In this document: one piece after another, positions 20,774 to 31,424 of the stretch
How the letters are laid out: every line of letters begins with the position of its first letter
Numbering within the stretch: the first letter of the stretch is position 1
Assembly (NCBI RefSeq): GCF_001311785.1
Contig: NZ_BBBX01000005.1
Location: 41,235-105,234 of the forward strand
Direction of reading: 5' to 3'
Length of the DNA: 64,000 nt
Source: Lacticaseibacillus saniviri JCM 17471 = DSM 24301
Lineage (GTDB): Bacteria; Bacillota; Bacilli; Lactobacillales; Lactobacillaceae
Notes under the pieces: generated by a model
Databases searched by the model: none
What the model saw: the letters and a program-made list of their open reading frames with translations, nothing else
What the model was told of the DNA's origin: nothing
Translations under genes and position numbers: made by a program

Positions 20774-21259
20774 ATGGAACAAAATGGTGTGCAAGACTAT
20801 AGCAAATTATTCGGCACGCAGGTTCACGACGCCAATACCGCTTTTGAATTCTTGATGGTGGCTGTCTTTCAACCTGGAATGAGCTGGAAAGTCGCGGCTT
20901 CAAAGCTGCCCGTCTTCAAGCGGTTATTTGCCAATTTTGATTATCACAAGATCGCAACTTTTGATGAACCTGAAATCGAAAGCATCGAAAGTGATGCCGA
21001 GATGATTCAAAATGATCGCAAGATTCAAGCCGTTTTTCAAAATGCGAAAGCCGCAGTGAATTTGGAACCCGAGTTCAAAGACTTAGCGGATTATTTCTGG
21101 TCATTTAAACCAGCTGATTCCGAAGCCATCGACCGTACCGCTCTAGGCACGACGGTGGCAAAAGACATGAAAAAGCGTGGATTCACTTTTGTCGGGCCGA
21201 CAACAATGGGCCTCTTACTCACGGGCATTGGTATCCTGCCGCGGCCACATCGGGATTAA
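20774..21259 (+). CDS. Divergent 3-methyladenine-DNA glycosylase I (Tag-like)
   Basis: 161 residues related to Tag: FEFLMVAVFQPGMSWK matches the Tag core FEFL..E..QAGLSW, then NDRKIQAVFQNAKA and YFWSF, and FVGPTTM near the end. The N-terminal CPWC/H zinc ligands of classical Tag and its C-terminal H/C pair are absent, and the protein is shorter than the usual 185-190. It may be a Tag-fold protein with altered or no glycosylase activity. SD AAGGAGGA; an extended -10 (TGCTATGAT, 20742-20750) lies upstream. Confidence 0.65.
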   Translation: MEQNGVQDYSKLFGTQVHDANTAFEFLMVAVFQPGMSWKVAASKLPVFKRLFANFDYHKIATFDEPEIESIESDAEMIQNDRKIQAVFQNAKAAVNLEPEFKDLADYFWSFKPADSEAIDRTALGTTVAKDMKKRGFTFVGPTTMGLLLTGIGILPRPHRD

Positions 21260-21277
21260 CGCGGATTGTTTTCAAAC

Positions 21278-21332
21278 ACAAAAAGTAGCGATTGGCGCAA
21301 CCTTCTCGGGCTGTTCAGTCGCTACTTTTTGT
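21278..21332. terminator. Bidirectional terminator
   Basis: Arms ACAAAAAGTAGCGA and TCGCTACTTTTTGT (14 bp perfect) around a 27-base loop; separates the Tag-like gene from the convergent anti-sigma gene. Confidence 0.88.
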
Positions 21333-21345
21333 CTATTTCAGTGGC

Positions 21346-22272
21346 TTAATATCGCCGCGCACAGGAACCATTGTGCCAATGACCGTACTTTTCGCCCAAG
21401 CAAGATTTTTGCAATTGCAGGAGATTCTCAGTGCGACCACTCACAATCAGGCCACCAAATTGTGCTTGGTTGAGCTCAGTCGTTGGGGTCTGTTTGACCG
21501 CGTCTTGATATAGCTTGTAGGTGACGCCGTCGTCAAGCGTCCAAGATACCTGCTTATCTTGGCCAAATCGATGCACTTGATTGACAAACTCGCGGTAAGC
21601 CGCCGCAGTGAGCCTACCCGACGTTTCATCCGCATTCACGCCAATGTAGGTGCCTAGCCGATCGACGTTTGCCCGACTGGATGTCCCACTCCAGTACCAA
21701 TTGATTAACAGATTGGCTGGCACCATGGTCTGAATCTCGCGATAGGTATATGGCCGATCAAACGTGACTGCCACTTCCGCAACCATATTTTTTGCCTGCT
21801 TCAACGTGCCGACTTCTCGCTTTGTGCGATAGTCTTTGGCCCGAGGATTGGTAAATGTGGGTATCTTTTCGCGATTAACCCGATTGCGTAACGTCCCATT
21901 GTTCTGGTCAACGCCATCACTACTCGTCTCGACATTGAGGTGTAGCCAATCGAATGTGCCTCGTTTTTGCGCCCAAGCCACCTGGTAGCCATCAATATTT
22001 TTATAGCAATCACTGACAAGCTCAGCCCCGAATACCCCATTATTTGCCAGTACCCGCGACGACGTGAGAATATTGGGCGACTGAATGAGTTCCTGTGTGA
22101 CAAAGTTAGCATCTAATCGCTGATAATTTCTTCGCGCCAATAATTGCACCCCTGCATAACTGATAACTAACAACAATAAGCCCGTCACTAGCGAGATTAA
22201 GACGGTATACAGCCAGCGTTTCACTTTGCTTTTGCGTGCTAATCGTTTTAAATCTGCATCAAAATCATTCAT
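21346..22272 (-). CDS. Membrane anti-sigma factor (sigma-regulator family)
   Basis: 308 residues: a short cytosolic N-terminus (MNDFDADLKRLARKSKVKRW), one membrane helix at about 22-45, and an extracellular sensor domain of the Sigma_reg_C type. It should hold the ECF sigma factor inactive at the membrane. The ATG at 22272 has SD GAGGAGG and overlaps the sigma gene stop (ATGAATGA), so the two are translationally coupled. Stress signal unknown. Confidence 0.75.
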   Translation of the reverse strand: MNDFDADLKRLARKSKVKRWLYTVLISLVTGLLLLVISYAGVQLLARRNYQRLDANFVTQELIQSPNILTSSRVLANNGVFGAELVSDCYKNIDGYQVAWAQKRGTFDWLHLNVETSSDGVDQNNGTLRNRVNREKIPTFTNPRAKDYRTKREVGTLKQAKNMVAEVAVTFDRPYTYREIQTMVPANLLINWYWSGTSSRANVDRLGTYIGVNADETSGRLTAAAYREFVNQVHRFGQDKQVSWTLDDGVTYKLYQDAVKQTPTTELNQAQFGGLIVSGRTENLLQLQKSCLGEKYGHWHNGSCARRY

Positions 22273-22741
22273 TTGTGTCCTCCTCAAGCCATTGCTTTAA
22301 TTTTTGTCTGATCCGAAACAACGTCACTTTGGTCTTACTCTCACTGAACGCCATCATTTGCGCAATTTGCTTCACCGAGAAGCCCTGAATGTACCGTAAC
22401 GTGAATAGCAACATTTCTGAATCATCCAATCGCTGTAACGCTTCATTCAAATCTCCCGTTGCTGGCCATTGCCACTGTGTCATTAGCGCCTGATAATCGC
22501 TCAATACCACCCGATAGCGTTGATGGCGGCGGGTCCGATCAATCCAGAGGCGAATGCTGCTTCGATACATCCAGGCCCGAATCTTTGGCTCCGGAATAAT
22601 CTGTTCCGTCTCAATGAGTTTGACAAAGGCATCCTGGACAATATCTTGTGCATCGGCGGCAGAAGCACCCAACTTCTGCAAGTAGAAGAAAACCTCTCGC
22701 GTAATCCTCCGAATCAACGCCTCGTAATCTTGCAGATTCAT
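22265..22741 (-). CDS. ECF-family RNA polymerase sigma factor
   Basis: 158 residues. Region 2 DAQDIVQDAFVKLIE...IRAWMYRSSIRLWIDRTRR and region 4 LLFTLRYIQGFSVKQIAQMM are clear; no region 1 or 3, as in ECF sigmas. ATG at 22741 chosen by SD GGGGG. Cognate anti-sigma gene overlaps its 3' end. An ECF-type promoter lies directly upstream, so it probably activates its own operon. Confidence 0.88.
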   Translation of the reverse strand: MNLQDYEALIRRITREVFFYLQKLGASAADAQDIVQDAFVKLIETEQIIPEPKIRAWMYRSSIRLWIDRTRRHQRYRVVLSDYQALMTQWQWPATGDLNEALQRLDDSEMLLFTLRYIQGFSVKQIAQMMAFSESKTKVTLFRIRQKLKQWLEEDTNE

Positions 22742-22764
22742 CGTTACCCCCTTCCCACTCTTAT

Positions 22765-22790
22765 AACGAATCATAACGCGATTGGTTACA
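22765..22790 (-). promoter_or_regulatory. ECF-type autoregulatory promoter
   Basis: Minus strand TGTAACC, 15-base spacer, CGTTAT, about 25 bases ahead of the sigma gene. The TGTAAC/CGT pattern matches promoters of SigX/SigV-type ECF factors. Confidence 0.55.
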
Positions 22791-22916
22791 CAGAAATGCC
22801 AATTCACATCTTTTCATCACTTTAAGGCAGTGCTTTTGTTAAGATAATGTTTTTATACCAGTCAGTCATTCGCGGTTTGGTCTGTTTTCTTGTACAATAA
22901 TTATGAGGTGAATATT

Positions 22917-24157
22917 TTGACAACAGTACGTTTCTTAAACGGATTAGATACCATCGGCGGTAATATCGTCGAATTTGCGACAGACACCAGCCGAGTCATC
23001 ATGGATTTTGGCGTGGCGGCAGATCTGACGGATGAAACCGTCGAGACTGCCATTGCTCATGGCAAATTGCCCGCCCTCCCCGAATTATTCTTTGATCAAC
23101 CCGATAAATATGAGCATGAAGCTATTTTTATCTCCCACTTACACATCGATCACATGGGGGCACTCAAGTACCTGAAAAAAGCATTCCCATCTACATGTCC
23201 ATTCCGACTTATCAGCTCTATCAAACCTTAATCAATCTGGGTATCGAAGAACCCGTCGATAACCTGCATGCCATTTCGTTTGATATGCCCGTAAAAGTTG
23301 GTGATTTCAGTGTTACCGGTATGCCAAGTGATCACGACGAACCGGGCGTTGTCGCCTTCTTGGTCAATGACGGTCGCCACAACTATGGTTATTCGGCAGA
23401 TGTCCGGCTCAATGGCCCCAAGCGTGAACGCGTTGACGCCTGGGCCAAGCAATTTCATGATCAACACTTAGCACTTTTCTTGGTCGAAGGGACCACCTTC
23501 TCCTTTGATACCGAAGCGCCCGTTGAAGATCAGGCCAATCCAAGCACGCCATTATCAGAAATGGCATTACAAACCCAATTCGGTGACATTCTGGATCATG
23601 CTGATAAGCTTGTGGTGATTAATCCTTATCAGCGCAATTATGCGCGACTCTCAGCCTTCTTTAACACCACCGCCGCACACGGTCGCCAATTAGTCGTTGA
23701 ACCCGCTGAAGCGACGATTATGGAGGCCTTAACGCAGGTCCGCCCCGATCTGGTCATCGGGGAAACCATCGATCTCGATACGATCCGGGAACACCCAGAG
23801 CAATACGTCTTACAAAATAGCTTTGCGCATCTCGATTGGTTAGCCGATCTACCTGTCAGCGTCTATTTACACAGCAATGGTGAGCCACTGGGCGACTACG
23901 ATCCACGCTTTGAGCAACTCAAAACGTGGTTGGCCGACCACCAGATTCCGCTTCAATTCCTCTCTGCATCGGGCCACGCCAGCCGTGAAGACCTGATTAC
24001 ACTGGTCAAAATGGTCAATCCACGCATTGTGGTGCCATGGCACAGCTTCCATCCAGAACGTGAAGCTGAAGCACTCGACGAACAGACCCGTGCTGAAGTG
24101 CTCCTGCCAGAAAAAGATCTCTACTACACCATGGATGAGACCGACATCGACGAGTGA
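22917..24157 (+). CDS. MBL-fold metallo-hydrolase (RNase J-like family)
   Basis: 413 residues after repair. Metal site HLHIDHMG (HxHxDH) near residue 80, then MPSDHDEPG, YGYSADVR and SASGHASREDL, which give the order of a beta-CASP-type hydrolase; C-terminal IVVPWHSFHPE. Likely an RNase J-like nuclease, but it lacks the extra C-terminal domain of RNase J1 and J2. TTG start with SD GAGGTG. Frame break at the A run 23175-23180 (one A missing), right after the metal motif. Confidence 0.75.
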
Positions 24158-24265
24158 ATTTTTCTTAATGGATACGCAAAAAAGAAGCACAATTCGTTAC
24201 AGCTAATTACGTATTAAACATTCAAAAAACGTATACCACAATCATATTTTCAAATATGCATCACT

Positions 24266-24310
24266 AAAAAGGGCTATGCTAAGACCAAATGGTTTTAGCG
24301 TAGCCCTTTA
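24266..24310. terminator. Bidirectional terminator
   Basis: Stem AAAAAGGGCTATGCTAA / TTAGCGTAGCCCTTTA with one mismatch, between the hydrolase and the convergent NADH oxidase gene. Confidence 0.85.
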
Positions 24311-24354
24311 TTCATTTAAATGATAGTCAAAAATTCCAAAAGACGGACAGAAAT

Positions 24355-25697
24355 TTATAAGCGTCCTTCCTGGCGCAACCCAGCTTGAGCGGCCAAATTC
24401 AAATAATTGAAAGGTCGATCAAATGTGGGTTGGAACAACATATCGACAAAGGCTAATTGGTCCAGCGTATTGCGGTTTTGAATCGCCAATGAGAGCAAGT
24501 TGGCGGATTGTGCCACATCATACTTGCTGTAGAATTGACCGCCGAGAATCCGCAAGGTCTCTTTTTCATAAACCAGTGTCACCGTAATCTTGGTGGTAGT
24601 TGGCATGAATTCTGGACGGTAATTATCTTCAAAAGTAATCGAGGCCGCATCGATGTCAGCATCCAGTGCCCGCGTGAGGGTCAACCCGGTTGTGGCTAAC
24701 GTGTGGTCGAACAGTGGCAGGCCACTGGTACCCTGTGTGCCCATTTCGGGATAGGTGTTGCCAAAGATGTTCATGCCGACCGTCATTCCTTGGCGAACCG
24801 CATTGCTGGCTAATGGGATGTAGACATCTTTATCCGTGGGATTGAACCGGACGACCCGCACGTCCCCTGCCGCATAGATATCAGGGTCGCTGGTTTGGCC
24901 GTATTCATTCGTGATAATCGCACCGGCGCGACTCAATTCAACCTGCCCGCGTAATAAGTCCGTCTGTGCGACAAAACCGGTTGATACAATCGCAATGTCG
25001 GCTTGATAATCACCGTGATCGGTTTGAATCGTTAAGCCATCTCCGTCGTCGATAAAGCCTTTGACGTAATGATTCAGTTGGAAGTGAACCCCATGATCAG
25101 TCAATTGATCCGTGATTTTGTCAGCAATCACGTCATCGATATAGTTATTCAAGACCTGGCCGTGGCGATGATAGATTGTCACATCATGGCCGGTCCGACG
25201 GAAACTTTCAGCCAATTCCACATTGACATAACCGCCCCCGATAAGGGCAATGTTTTTATATTCCTTAGCCGCTTCATAAATTTCTTGCGCCTGATGATAA
25301 TCCTTGCATAACAGCACGTGTTGGTGATCGATGCCCTGCAGAGGTGGCACCACAACGGCGGAACCAGTTGTGATGATTAATTTATCGTAGGTATCGTGGA
25401 CAATCGCGTAACTTTCCATATCTTGGGCCACGATTGTCTTCTTATCCGCGTCAATTTTTAAGCGTCATGGCGCAGCTTGACCGTTGCCCCCAACTTGCGC
25501 AAGTCATCCGCCGTGGCGTAGAACATATCTTCCAACCGCTTGACGCGTTGATCCAGATATAACGCAATCCCACATGATAAGAATGAGATATTGTTGTCAC
25601 GCTCATACACCGTCACCTCAGCGTCGGGATGGTGCGCTAATATCTGTTCAACGGCTGCGGTTCCCGCGTGTGTACACCCTACAATAACAACCTTCAT
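24355..25697 (-). CDS. nox: NADH oxidase (water-forming, Nox/CoADR family)
   Basis: 447-residue flavoprotein that oxidises NADH and reduces O2. FAD motif VVIVGCTHAGTAA at the start, redox Cys in SFLSCGIALYL (about residue 43), NAD motif IALIGGGYVNVELAE, second FAD motif DIYAAGDVRVV. ATG at 25697 with SD GGAGGT. Frame break at 25460-25461: adding one T gives RHDALKIDADKKTI. Normal family length once repaired. Confidence 0.9.
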
Positions 25698-25737
25698 CTG
25701 TAATACCTCCAATAGTCACGCAACAGACGCGTGTCCA

Positions 25738-26873
25738 TTACGTGTGTGATTCAAATCTTTGATCAAAAATCACGCGATCGCGACCACTCGTTTTGGCCTG
25801 ATACAAGAGATTATCGGCTCGATCAAAGAGCGTCTGTTCATCATCATTCGGTTCAAGCCAAGCAACGCCGGTCGATACCGTGATTGGCAAGGTCACATCG
25901 TCGAAAACCACTGGTGTCACTTTCAATGCCTGGTGAATGGTCATCGCTAACATCTTAACGGTATCTGGCGTTTGATCTTGTACGACAATATCAAACTCCT
26001 CACCGCCGATCCGAAACGCATGCATATCTGCCTGCGCACATAACTTGGTTAACTCGATTCCAACATGCTTCAAAACGGCATTGCCGGCTGAATGTCCGTA
26101 CTGATCGTTGACCGCCTTAAAGTGATCGACATCCAGTGCAATCAGCGCCAGCGGCCGTTCCTGGCGTTGTGCGCGTGCCACCAGTTTGGGATAGGTCGTC
26201 GTGAACTCGTTATAGTTATTCAAAGTCGTCAAATCATCATGCCGTGCCTGATAGATAATGTGCTGAATCGAATAAGTGCTTGCGGTTAACACTGTCAGGG
26301 CATAATAAATCGCACCTGACATGACCAAAAACTCACGATTTCAAAACGCAACTGCCGACCAGTGAAGTCAATGTGCATCATCGGTAATAAGGCATAACAC
26401 AACAGCCAACCCGCTAGCACGGTCACGGCCGTAATCGTGAACATCAGGCCCTCGCGGTGCTTAAAAAAGTAGCGTCCGATTAAAATAACGGCAAGCAAAA
26501 TAAATAAACTCACCGGCCCCGCTATCGTGAGCGGCGTGATGCCAAAGACTGCCCAGTGAATCGCGAGCGTGAAAATCATAATAATCATGGCGCTATTTAG
26601 ACTCAAAAACAAGGCCACATAGGCAACAAAAACAATTTTGTAATTAAACAATGTTAACATATCTTGAGATTGTTTCCCCATCAATTCAAGATATAAGCCG
26701 ATCAAAGTGAAATAACCGACGCTTAAGATGTCCATTCGCAGCGCAAATGGGCGTGATGTCGGGTGCTTAACCAGCAGCTGGACACTCAATTGAAAAACCA
26801 AAATAATGCCTAGCTCGATAAATATCCCCGATATGATTGGCACAACACCAATTTCATTTAACATTAACTTCAC
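25738..26873 (-). CDS. Diguanylate cyclase (membrane GGDEF protein)
   Basis: 378 residues: an N-terminal membrane region of about six helices (1-190) and a C-terminal GGDEF domain. Active-site loop RIGGEEFDIVV (GGEEF, catalytically competent form), metal-binding D in ALIALDVDHFKAVNDQYGH, and the TLTNLxN-type DDLTTLNNYNEF at the domain start. Frame break at A run 26327-26331 (one T missing on the coding strand), just ahead of MSGAIYYALTVL. Divergently paired with an EAL gene. Confidence 0.85.
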
Positions 26874-26956
26874 TCACTCTACTAAATTCATTTTTATGTT
26901 TAATAATTTTTTAATTGCTCGTAATTAAATGTTGGAAAACATTTATCACCCCTATA

Positions 26957-26984
26957 ATATTACATGAATATAGATATCTTTCAA
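26957..26984 (-). promoter_or_regulatory. Promoter of the GGDEF gene
   Basis: Minus strand TTGAAA, 16-base spacer, TAATAT, giving an A/T-rich leader of about 80 bases. Confidence 0.5.
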
Positions 26985-27010
26985 CTTTTTCAGAAAAAGT
27001 TACCTATAAT

Positions 27011-27039
27011 TTGCTTGCTCAATAGGTTACAGGTACACT
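27011..27039 (+). promoter_or_regulatory. Promoter of the EAL gene
   Basis: TTGCTT, 17-base spacer, TACACT, about 60 bases before the EAL start. Back to back with the GGDEF promoter in a 229-base intergenic gap. Confidence 0.55.
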
Positions 27040-27102
27040 TAGGTTATCAGGTCTAGGTCATTTTCTAGCCTATGAAATTTTTAGTGAGATGGTGTAATTA
27101 TT

Positions 27103-27787
27103 TTGTCAATGTATCGCTACTTTATTCAACCACAACTCAATACGTATAATAATGGCCTCATTGGTTACGAACTGCTGTTGAAACAATACAATGGCGAGTT
27201 CTGGCGCGTGCCCGCTTCGTTCAATGATTTGCCCGCTAGCGTCATTGCGGATACCCTGGTCGAAACGGCAAAAACTGTCACTCAAAATTGGTTCGGTGTC
27301 AGTGAACGTCAACCGTGAACAGATTCTGGACGCGAAACTGATGGCCTCACTCATCATTGCACAAGGCATTCTGCGGCCCGTGCGCCTGGTCGTGGAACTG
27401 ATTGAAGAGCCCGTTGACAAACCGGTGTCGATGGCGCAATTGGTCGAAGTGGCCACGCAATTGACCGACCTTGGGATTGAATTCAGTCTCGATGATGTCG
27501 GCACCGGCGAAAACACGTGGCCTAACATCGAGCCCCTGATTCCCTTTGCCAGTGAACTCAAGTATGCCCTTCAAAATCGCCATGAGCATTTGACCAGCGA
27601 AAGCGCCGAAGAACACGTCAAGTTCTGGCAAGATATCGCCGCAAAGCACAGTCAACGTTTCATCCTGGAAGGGGTCGAAGACGATGACGATGATTTCTGG
27701 GCCAACCAAATGAAAATCGATTTGCGCCAAGGCTACTACTATGGTAAACCTCATTTACTCAAACTGCACGATGACGACCCAGATTAA
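27103..27787 (+). CDS. EAL-domain cyclic di-GMP phosphodiesterase
   Basis: 227 residues, EAL domain only. Motifs in order: GYELLLKQ (EAL as ELL, catalytic Glu kept), VNVNREQ (metal Asn), VVELIEEP, SLDDVGTGENTW (DD pair kept), ILEGVED, and QGYYYGKP. The usual Lys strand and a full loop 6 look less conserved, so activity is likely but not certain. Frame break near 27284-27296 (one base too many in AAAA or GG). Start TTG 27103 or ATG 27109; SD is poor. Confidence 0.75.
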
Positions 27788-27828
27788 CCCCATGATTGAA
27801 TGGGTCAAGCGCAGCAATTCATCGCAAT

Positions 27829-27875
27829 AAAAAAGCTTGTGACACGACCCACTTTGGGTTGTCACAAGCTTTTTT
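27829..27875. terminator. Bidirectional terminator
   Basis: Stem AAAAAAGCTTGTGACA...TGTCACAAGCTTTTTT with inner GACCC/GGGTT and loop ACTTT; between the EAL gene and convergent smpB. Inner hairpin resembles the one at 11114. Confidence 0.9.
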
Positions 27876-27882
27876 GTGATTG

Positions 27883-28352
27883 TTATCTCACCTTCATGGC
27901 ACGCGCCATTTCACGATCTTGTTCTTTGCGCTTCAAGGTTTCCCGCTTATCGTACAGCTTCTTCCCCTGACCGACACCGATCAAGACCTTCGCATAGCCG
28001 TGCTTCAGGTACATCCGCAAAGGAACCAAAGTTGTCCCCTTTTCCTGAACAACGCCGGTGAGTTTACTGATTTCTTTTTGTGCAACAGGAGCTTGCGGTT
28101 ACGCAAGGGATCGCCGTTGAACTGATTGCCCTCTGTATAAGGACTGATGTGCACATTCTCGAGCCATGCTTCGCCTTGACGAATCCGTGCAAACCCGTCC
28201 TTTAAGTTCACTTTACCGGCCCGAACCGATTTGATTTCGGGACCCGTGAGGACAATGCCTGCTTCGTAGGTTTCAAGAATATTAAAGTCATGGCTCGCCT
28301 TTTTGTTTTGTGCCAGCAGGTTAGCTGGTTTTGGCTTTTGCTTCTTGGCCAT
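27883..28352 (-). CDS. smpB: SsrA-binding protein SmpB
   Basis: tmRNA partner in ribosome rescue. 156 residues after repair: [27 protein letters not shown] at the start, ENVHISPY, and the basic C-terminal tail [19 protein letters not shown]. Frame break in the T run 28075-28079 (one A missing on the coding strand); without it the last third is lost. Follows rnr by 22 bases, the classical arrangement. Confidence 0.95.
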
Positions 28353-28374
28353 TAACTCACCCCATTATACCTGG

Positions 28375-30636
28375 TTATTGTATTACTTTCGTGGCCGGCG
28401 ACTTGGCTAGGTGCTTTCTCCCGCGTTGGGCGTGCACATATTGGCCTAAGTCACTGGTTGGTGTGTCATCACTAGGAATCAAAGAGAAATCGATTTGACG
28501 TTGATCGACATCGACATTATCCAACTTGACCCGCAATGTTTGACCAATGCGATAAGTCTTCTTCGTGCGATCACCAACTAATGCCATTTGATTCTCGACA
28601 AAACTGTAGTAGTCGTCCTTCATCCGTGAAATGTGGACTAAGCCTTCAACGGTGTTAGGCAGGGCAACGAACATCCCAAAGCTGGTCACACCACTGACAA
28701 CGGCGTCGAATTCTTCGCCGACCTTGTCCAACATGAATTGGGCCTTCTTCAGGTCATCGACAGCACGTTCGGCGTCGATACTGCGACGTTCTTGCGTTGA
28801 GGCTTGAACCGCAATACCTGGCAGCTTCTCGGACCACTTTTCTTTGACCGCATCGCCATGTCCATCTGTCGCATAGCTGCGAATCAAACGGTGCGCAATC
28901 AGATCAGGGTAACGTCGGATTGGGGATGTGAAGTGGGTATAATACTTCGCAGCCAACCCAAAGTGACCCAGTGGATCTTCTGAATAGCGTGCCTGCTTCA
29001 AGCTCCGCAACAACTTGATGTTGACCATTGCTTCTTCAGGCTTACCTTCAACATCGGTCACCACTTGTTGTAACATCTTCGGTGTGATGTGGCCACCCTT
29101 AGGCATTGGAACAGTAATCCCAAAGTTGGCGATGAATTCCATGAAGTCCTTAATCCGGTCTTCATCGGGTGTTTCATGGACACGATAGATATATGGCAAG
29201 TGTTGACGGTTGTAGTGTTCAGCGACGGTTTCGTTCGCAGCCAACATGAAGGATTCGATCATGCGTTCAGATGTCCCGCGTTCCCGAATCACAATATCGA
29301 TTGGGAAACCGAGGTCATCGACAATGATTTGTGCTTCATTTTCTTCAAAATCAATCGCACCGCGCTCGTGACGCATCTTGTACATAATCTTGTGCAATTC
29401 GCCCATGTCTTCAAGCATTGGCACTAAGTCCGCGTATTGTTCGCGCAGAGCTTCGTCACCGTCTAAAATCTTATTCACGTTGTTATAGGTCAAACGGCCG
29501 TGTGAACGGATGACACTTTGGTAGATTTCGTGGTTAACCACGTTACCCTTTGTATCGATTTCCATATCACAAGACATCGCCAACCGATCGACATCAGGGT
29601 TCAGTGAACAGATCCCGTTAGACAGACGGAATGGCAACATTGGAATCACACGATCAGTCAAGTAGGTACTGGTCCCGCGTTCAAATGTTTCGGCATCTAA
29701 TGGTGAATCTTCGGTGACATAATAGGAAACATCCGCAATATGCACCCCTAAGTGGAAGTTGCCATTAGGTAATTTCCATAAGCAACCGCATCATCAAAGT
29801 CCTTACTGTCATCCCCGTCAATGGTCACAACGGGTTGGTCCGTGATGTCACGGCGCCCGATGCGGTCTTCTGGTGTCACATGGTCAGGAATCATATTGGC
29901 TTGTTCCATGACTTCTTCTGGGAAGTCCATCTTGATCTTGTTTTGGTAAACCAATGATAAGACGTCAACCCCAGGTGCGTTCTTGTTCCCCCAAGCTTTC
30001 GGAGATAATCCCGCGCATCTGTTCTGGATGTTCGCTATCTGGATAGTCAGTGATTTGAACGAGCAGCATGTCGCCAATTTCAGGCAGCATCCCGGTGTCC
30101 TTCACGAAGACCGGATACTTCTTCATTTTCTTTTCGTGGCTGGTAACGGTACCGATAAACCCGGTTTTCGCTGCGTCCGCATCGGATAATGGCCGGAATT
30201 CACCGACCAGGGATGTGGTTTTGCGTTCGGTAACGGCCAGAACCTTGCCTTCTGGGCCGCGGCTGTCGCCAGGGCGAGCGGGACGAATGATGCTGATTTC
30301 AACGGTATCGCCGTCTAACGCGCAGTTGGTGTTTGGTGGGGCGATGAAGGCGTCATTGTCTTGATCTTCAATCGCGACAAACCCAAAGCCCTTTTCGTTA
30401 CCGTGGAAGACACCGACCAAACGAGCGGGTGCTGCCCCCCATTGGTAGCGATCTTCCTTGGTCTTGTGGATCAAGTTATCTTTTTCAAGCCCTGCGATTG
30501 CTTGCGTCAAGAGTTCTGTATCGGCAGCATCTGTTAACTTCAGTGCACGACTCAGCGCCTCTGTTGAAAAGCTAATCCGGGTATTCTTTTTAAATGTTGG
30601 TAATAATTCATTGCGCAAATGGCCGACTGTGGTCAT
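28375..30636 (-). CDS. rnr: Ribonuclease R
   Basis: 3'-5' exoribonuclease of the RNB family, 753 residues. N-terminal helical domain, two cold-shock domains, catalytic RNB domain starting at DIGRRDITDQPVVTIDGDDSKDFDDAV-type motif (catalytic Asp cluster, near residue 265), and a C-terminal S1 domain (VVSGVTSFGMFVALPNTVEGLV). Two breaks: C run 29988-29992 (one G too many on the coding strand) and T run 29773-29775 (one A missing). The lysine-rich tail is short. Start overlaps the est stop by four bases. Confidence 0.94.
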
Positions 30637-31371
30637 ACTGGCACCTCTTCCTGTTTCAAATAATTCAAGACATCTTTAGTGAGTTCATGATGCGCAGCAT
30701 TGACAGTAATCACATGTCGCGCATTCGCATACCAATGAAAATCAACGGGTACTTGCGGCAGTGCCGCCTTTAGTGTGTACGCTTGATTCGCATCGATCAA
30801 TTCATCCGCTCCCGCCTGTGCAATAAAACAGGCTGCGTGATAGCGGGCAGTTGTTGAGCGACAAGTGTGGCTACCTGCTTAATCGCATCTAATTGTGCTG
30901 GTAATAAGGCTTTGATGCGATCGCTCTGATTATCTCGACCAGCGAGGCGATCAAGATATGCGGCATATCGCAAAATCCTGAGAGCAGGTTATCCTTCCCC
31001 GAAAAAATCGGTGAAGAGAAAACACCGCCACCAGCGAGTGTATGATCTTCTGTCAGCGCGCGCATCGCAAAGATACCGCCCAATGACAGACCAAACACAA
31101 AAACCTGTTTGTACGTTTGCTTCATATCGGCAATGGCGACTTGCGTTTGCTGCCACCAAAGTTCCGGATTGCCCTGTTGTAAAATGTCCAACGGGTTATC
31201 CGTGCCATGACCGGCAAATAATGGCGCAGAAACCGCATAACCCGCCTCTTGCAATCGATGCGCGATTTTGTTCATATCGTTTGGACTACCGGTGTACGCG
31301 TGCAAAAGCACAACGCCCGCTTTGGTCCCCGAATAATGAATAGGTTGTGGTTGTCGGAATCTGACTGCCAA
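30633..31371 (-). CDS. est: Alpha/beta-hydrolase, carboxylesterase Est family
   Basis: 246 residues after two repairs (GG near 30977 and A run 30825-30828). Oxyanion region HAYTGSPNDM, nucleophile elbow GLSLGG, acid in AQAGADELID and His in ARHVIT complete the triad. Same position as the thermostable carboxylesterase gene between secG and rnr in other Firmicutes. TTG start with SD GAAGGAAGG. Natural substrate unknown. Confidence 0.85.
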
Positions 31372-31388
31372 AACTTCTGCCTTCCTTC

Positions 31389-31420
31389 AAAAAAGGTCTC
31401 CTGTGTTGCACAGGAGACCT
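31389..31420 (-). terminator. Terminator after secG
   Basis: Perfect 11-bp stem GGTCTCCTGTG/CACAGGAGACC, loop TTG, with a T run on the minus strand. It lies between secG and est, so est-rnr-smpB probably has partial read-through or its own promoter. Confidence 0.85.
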
Positions 31421-31424
31421 CTGA

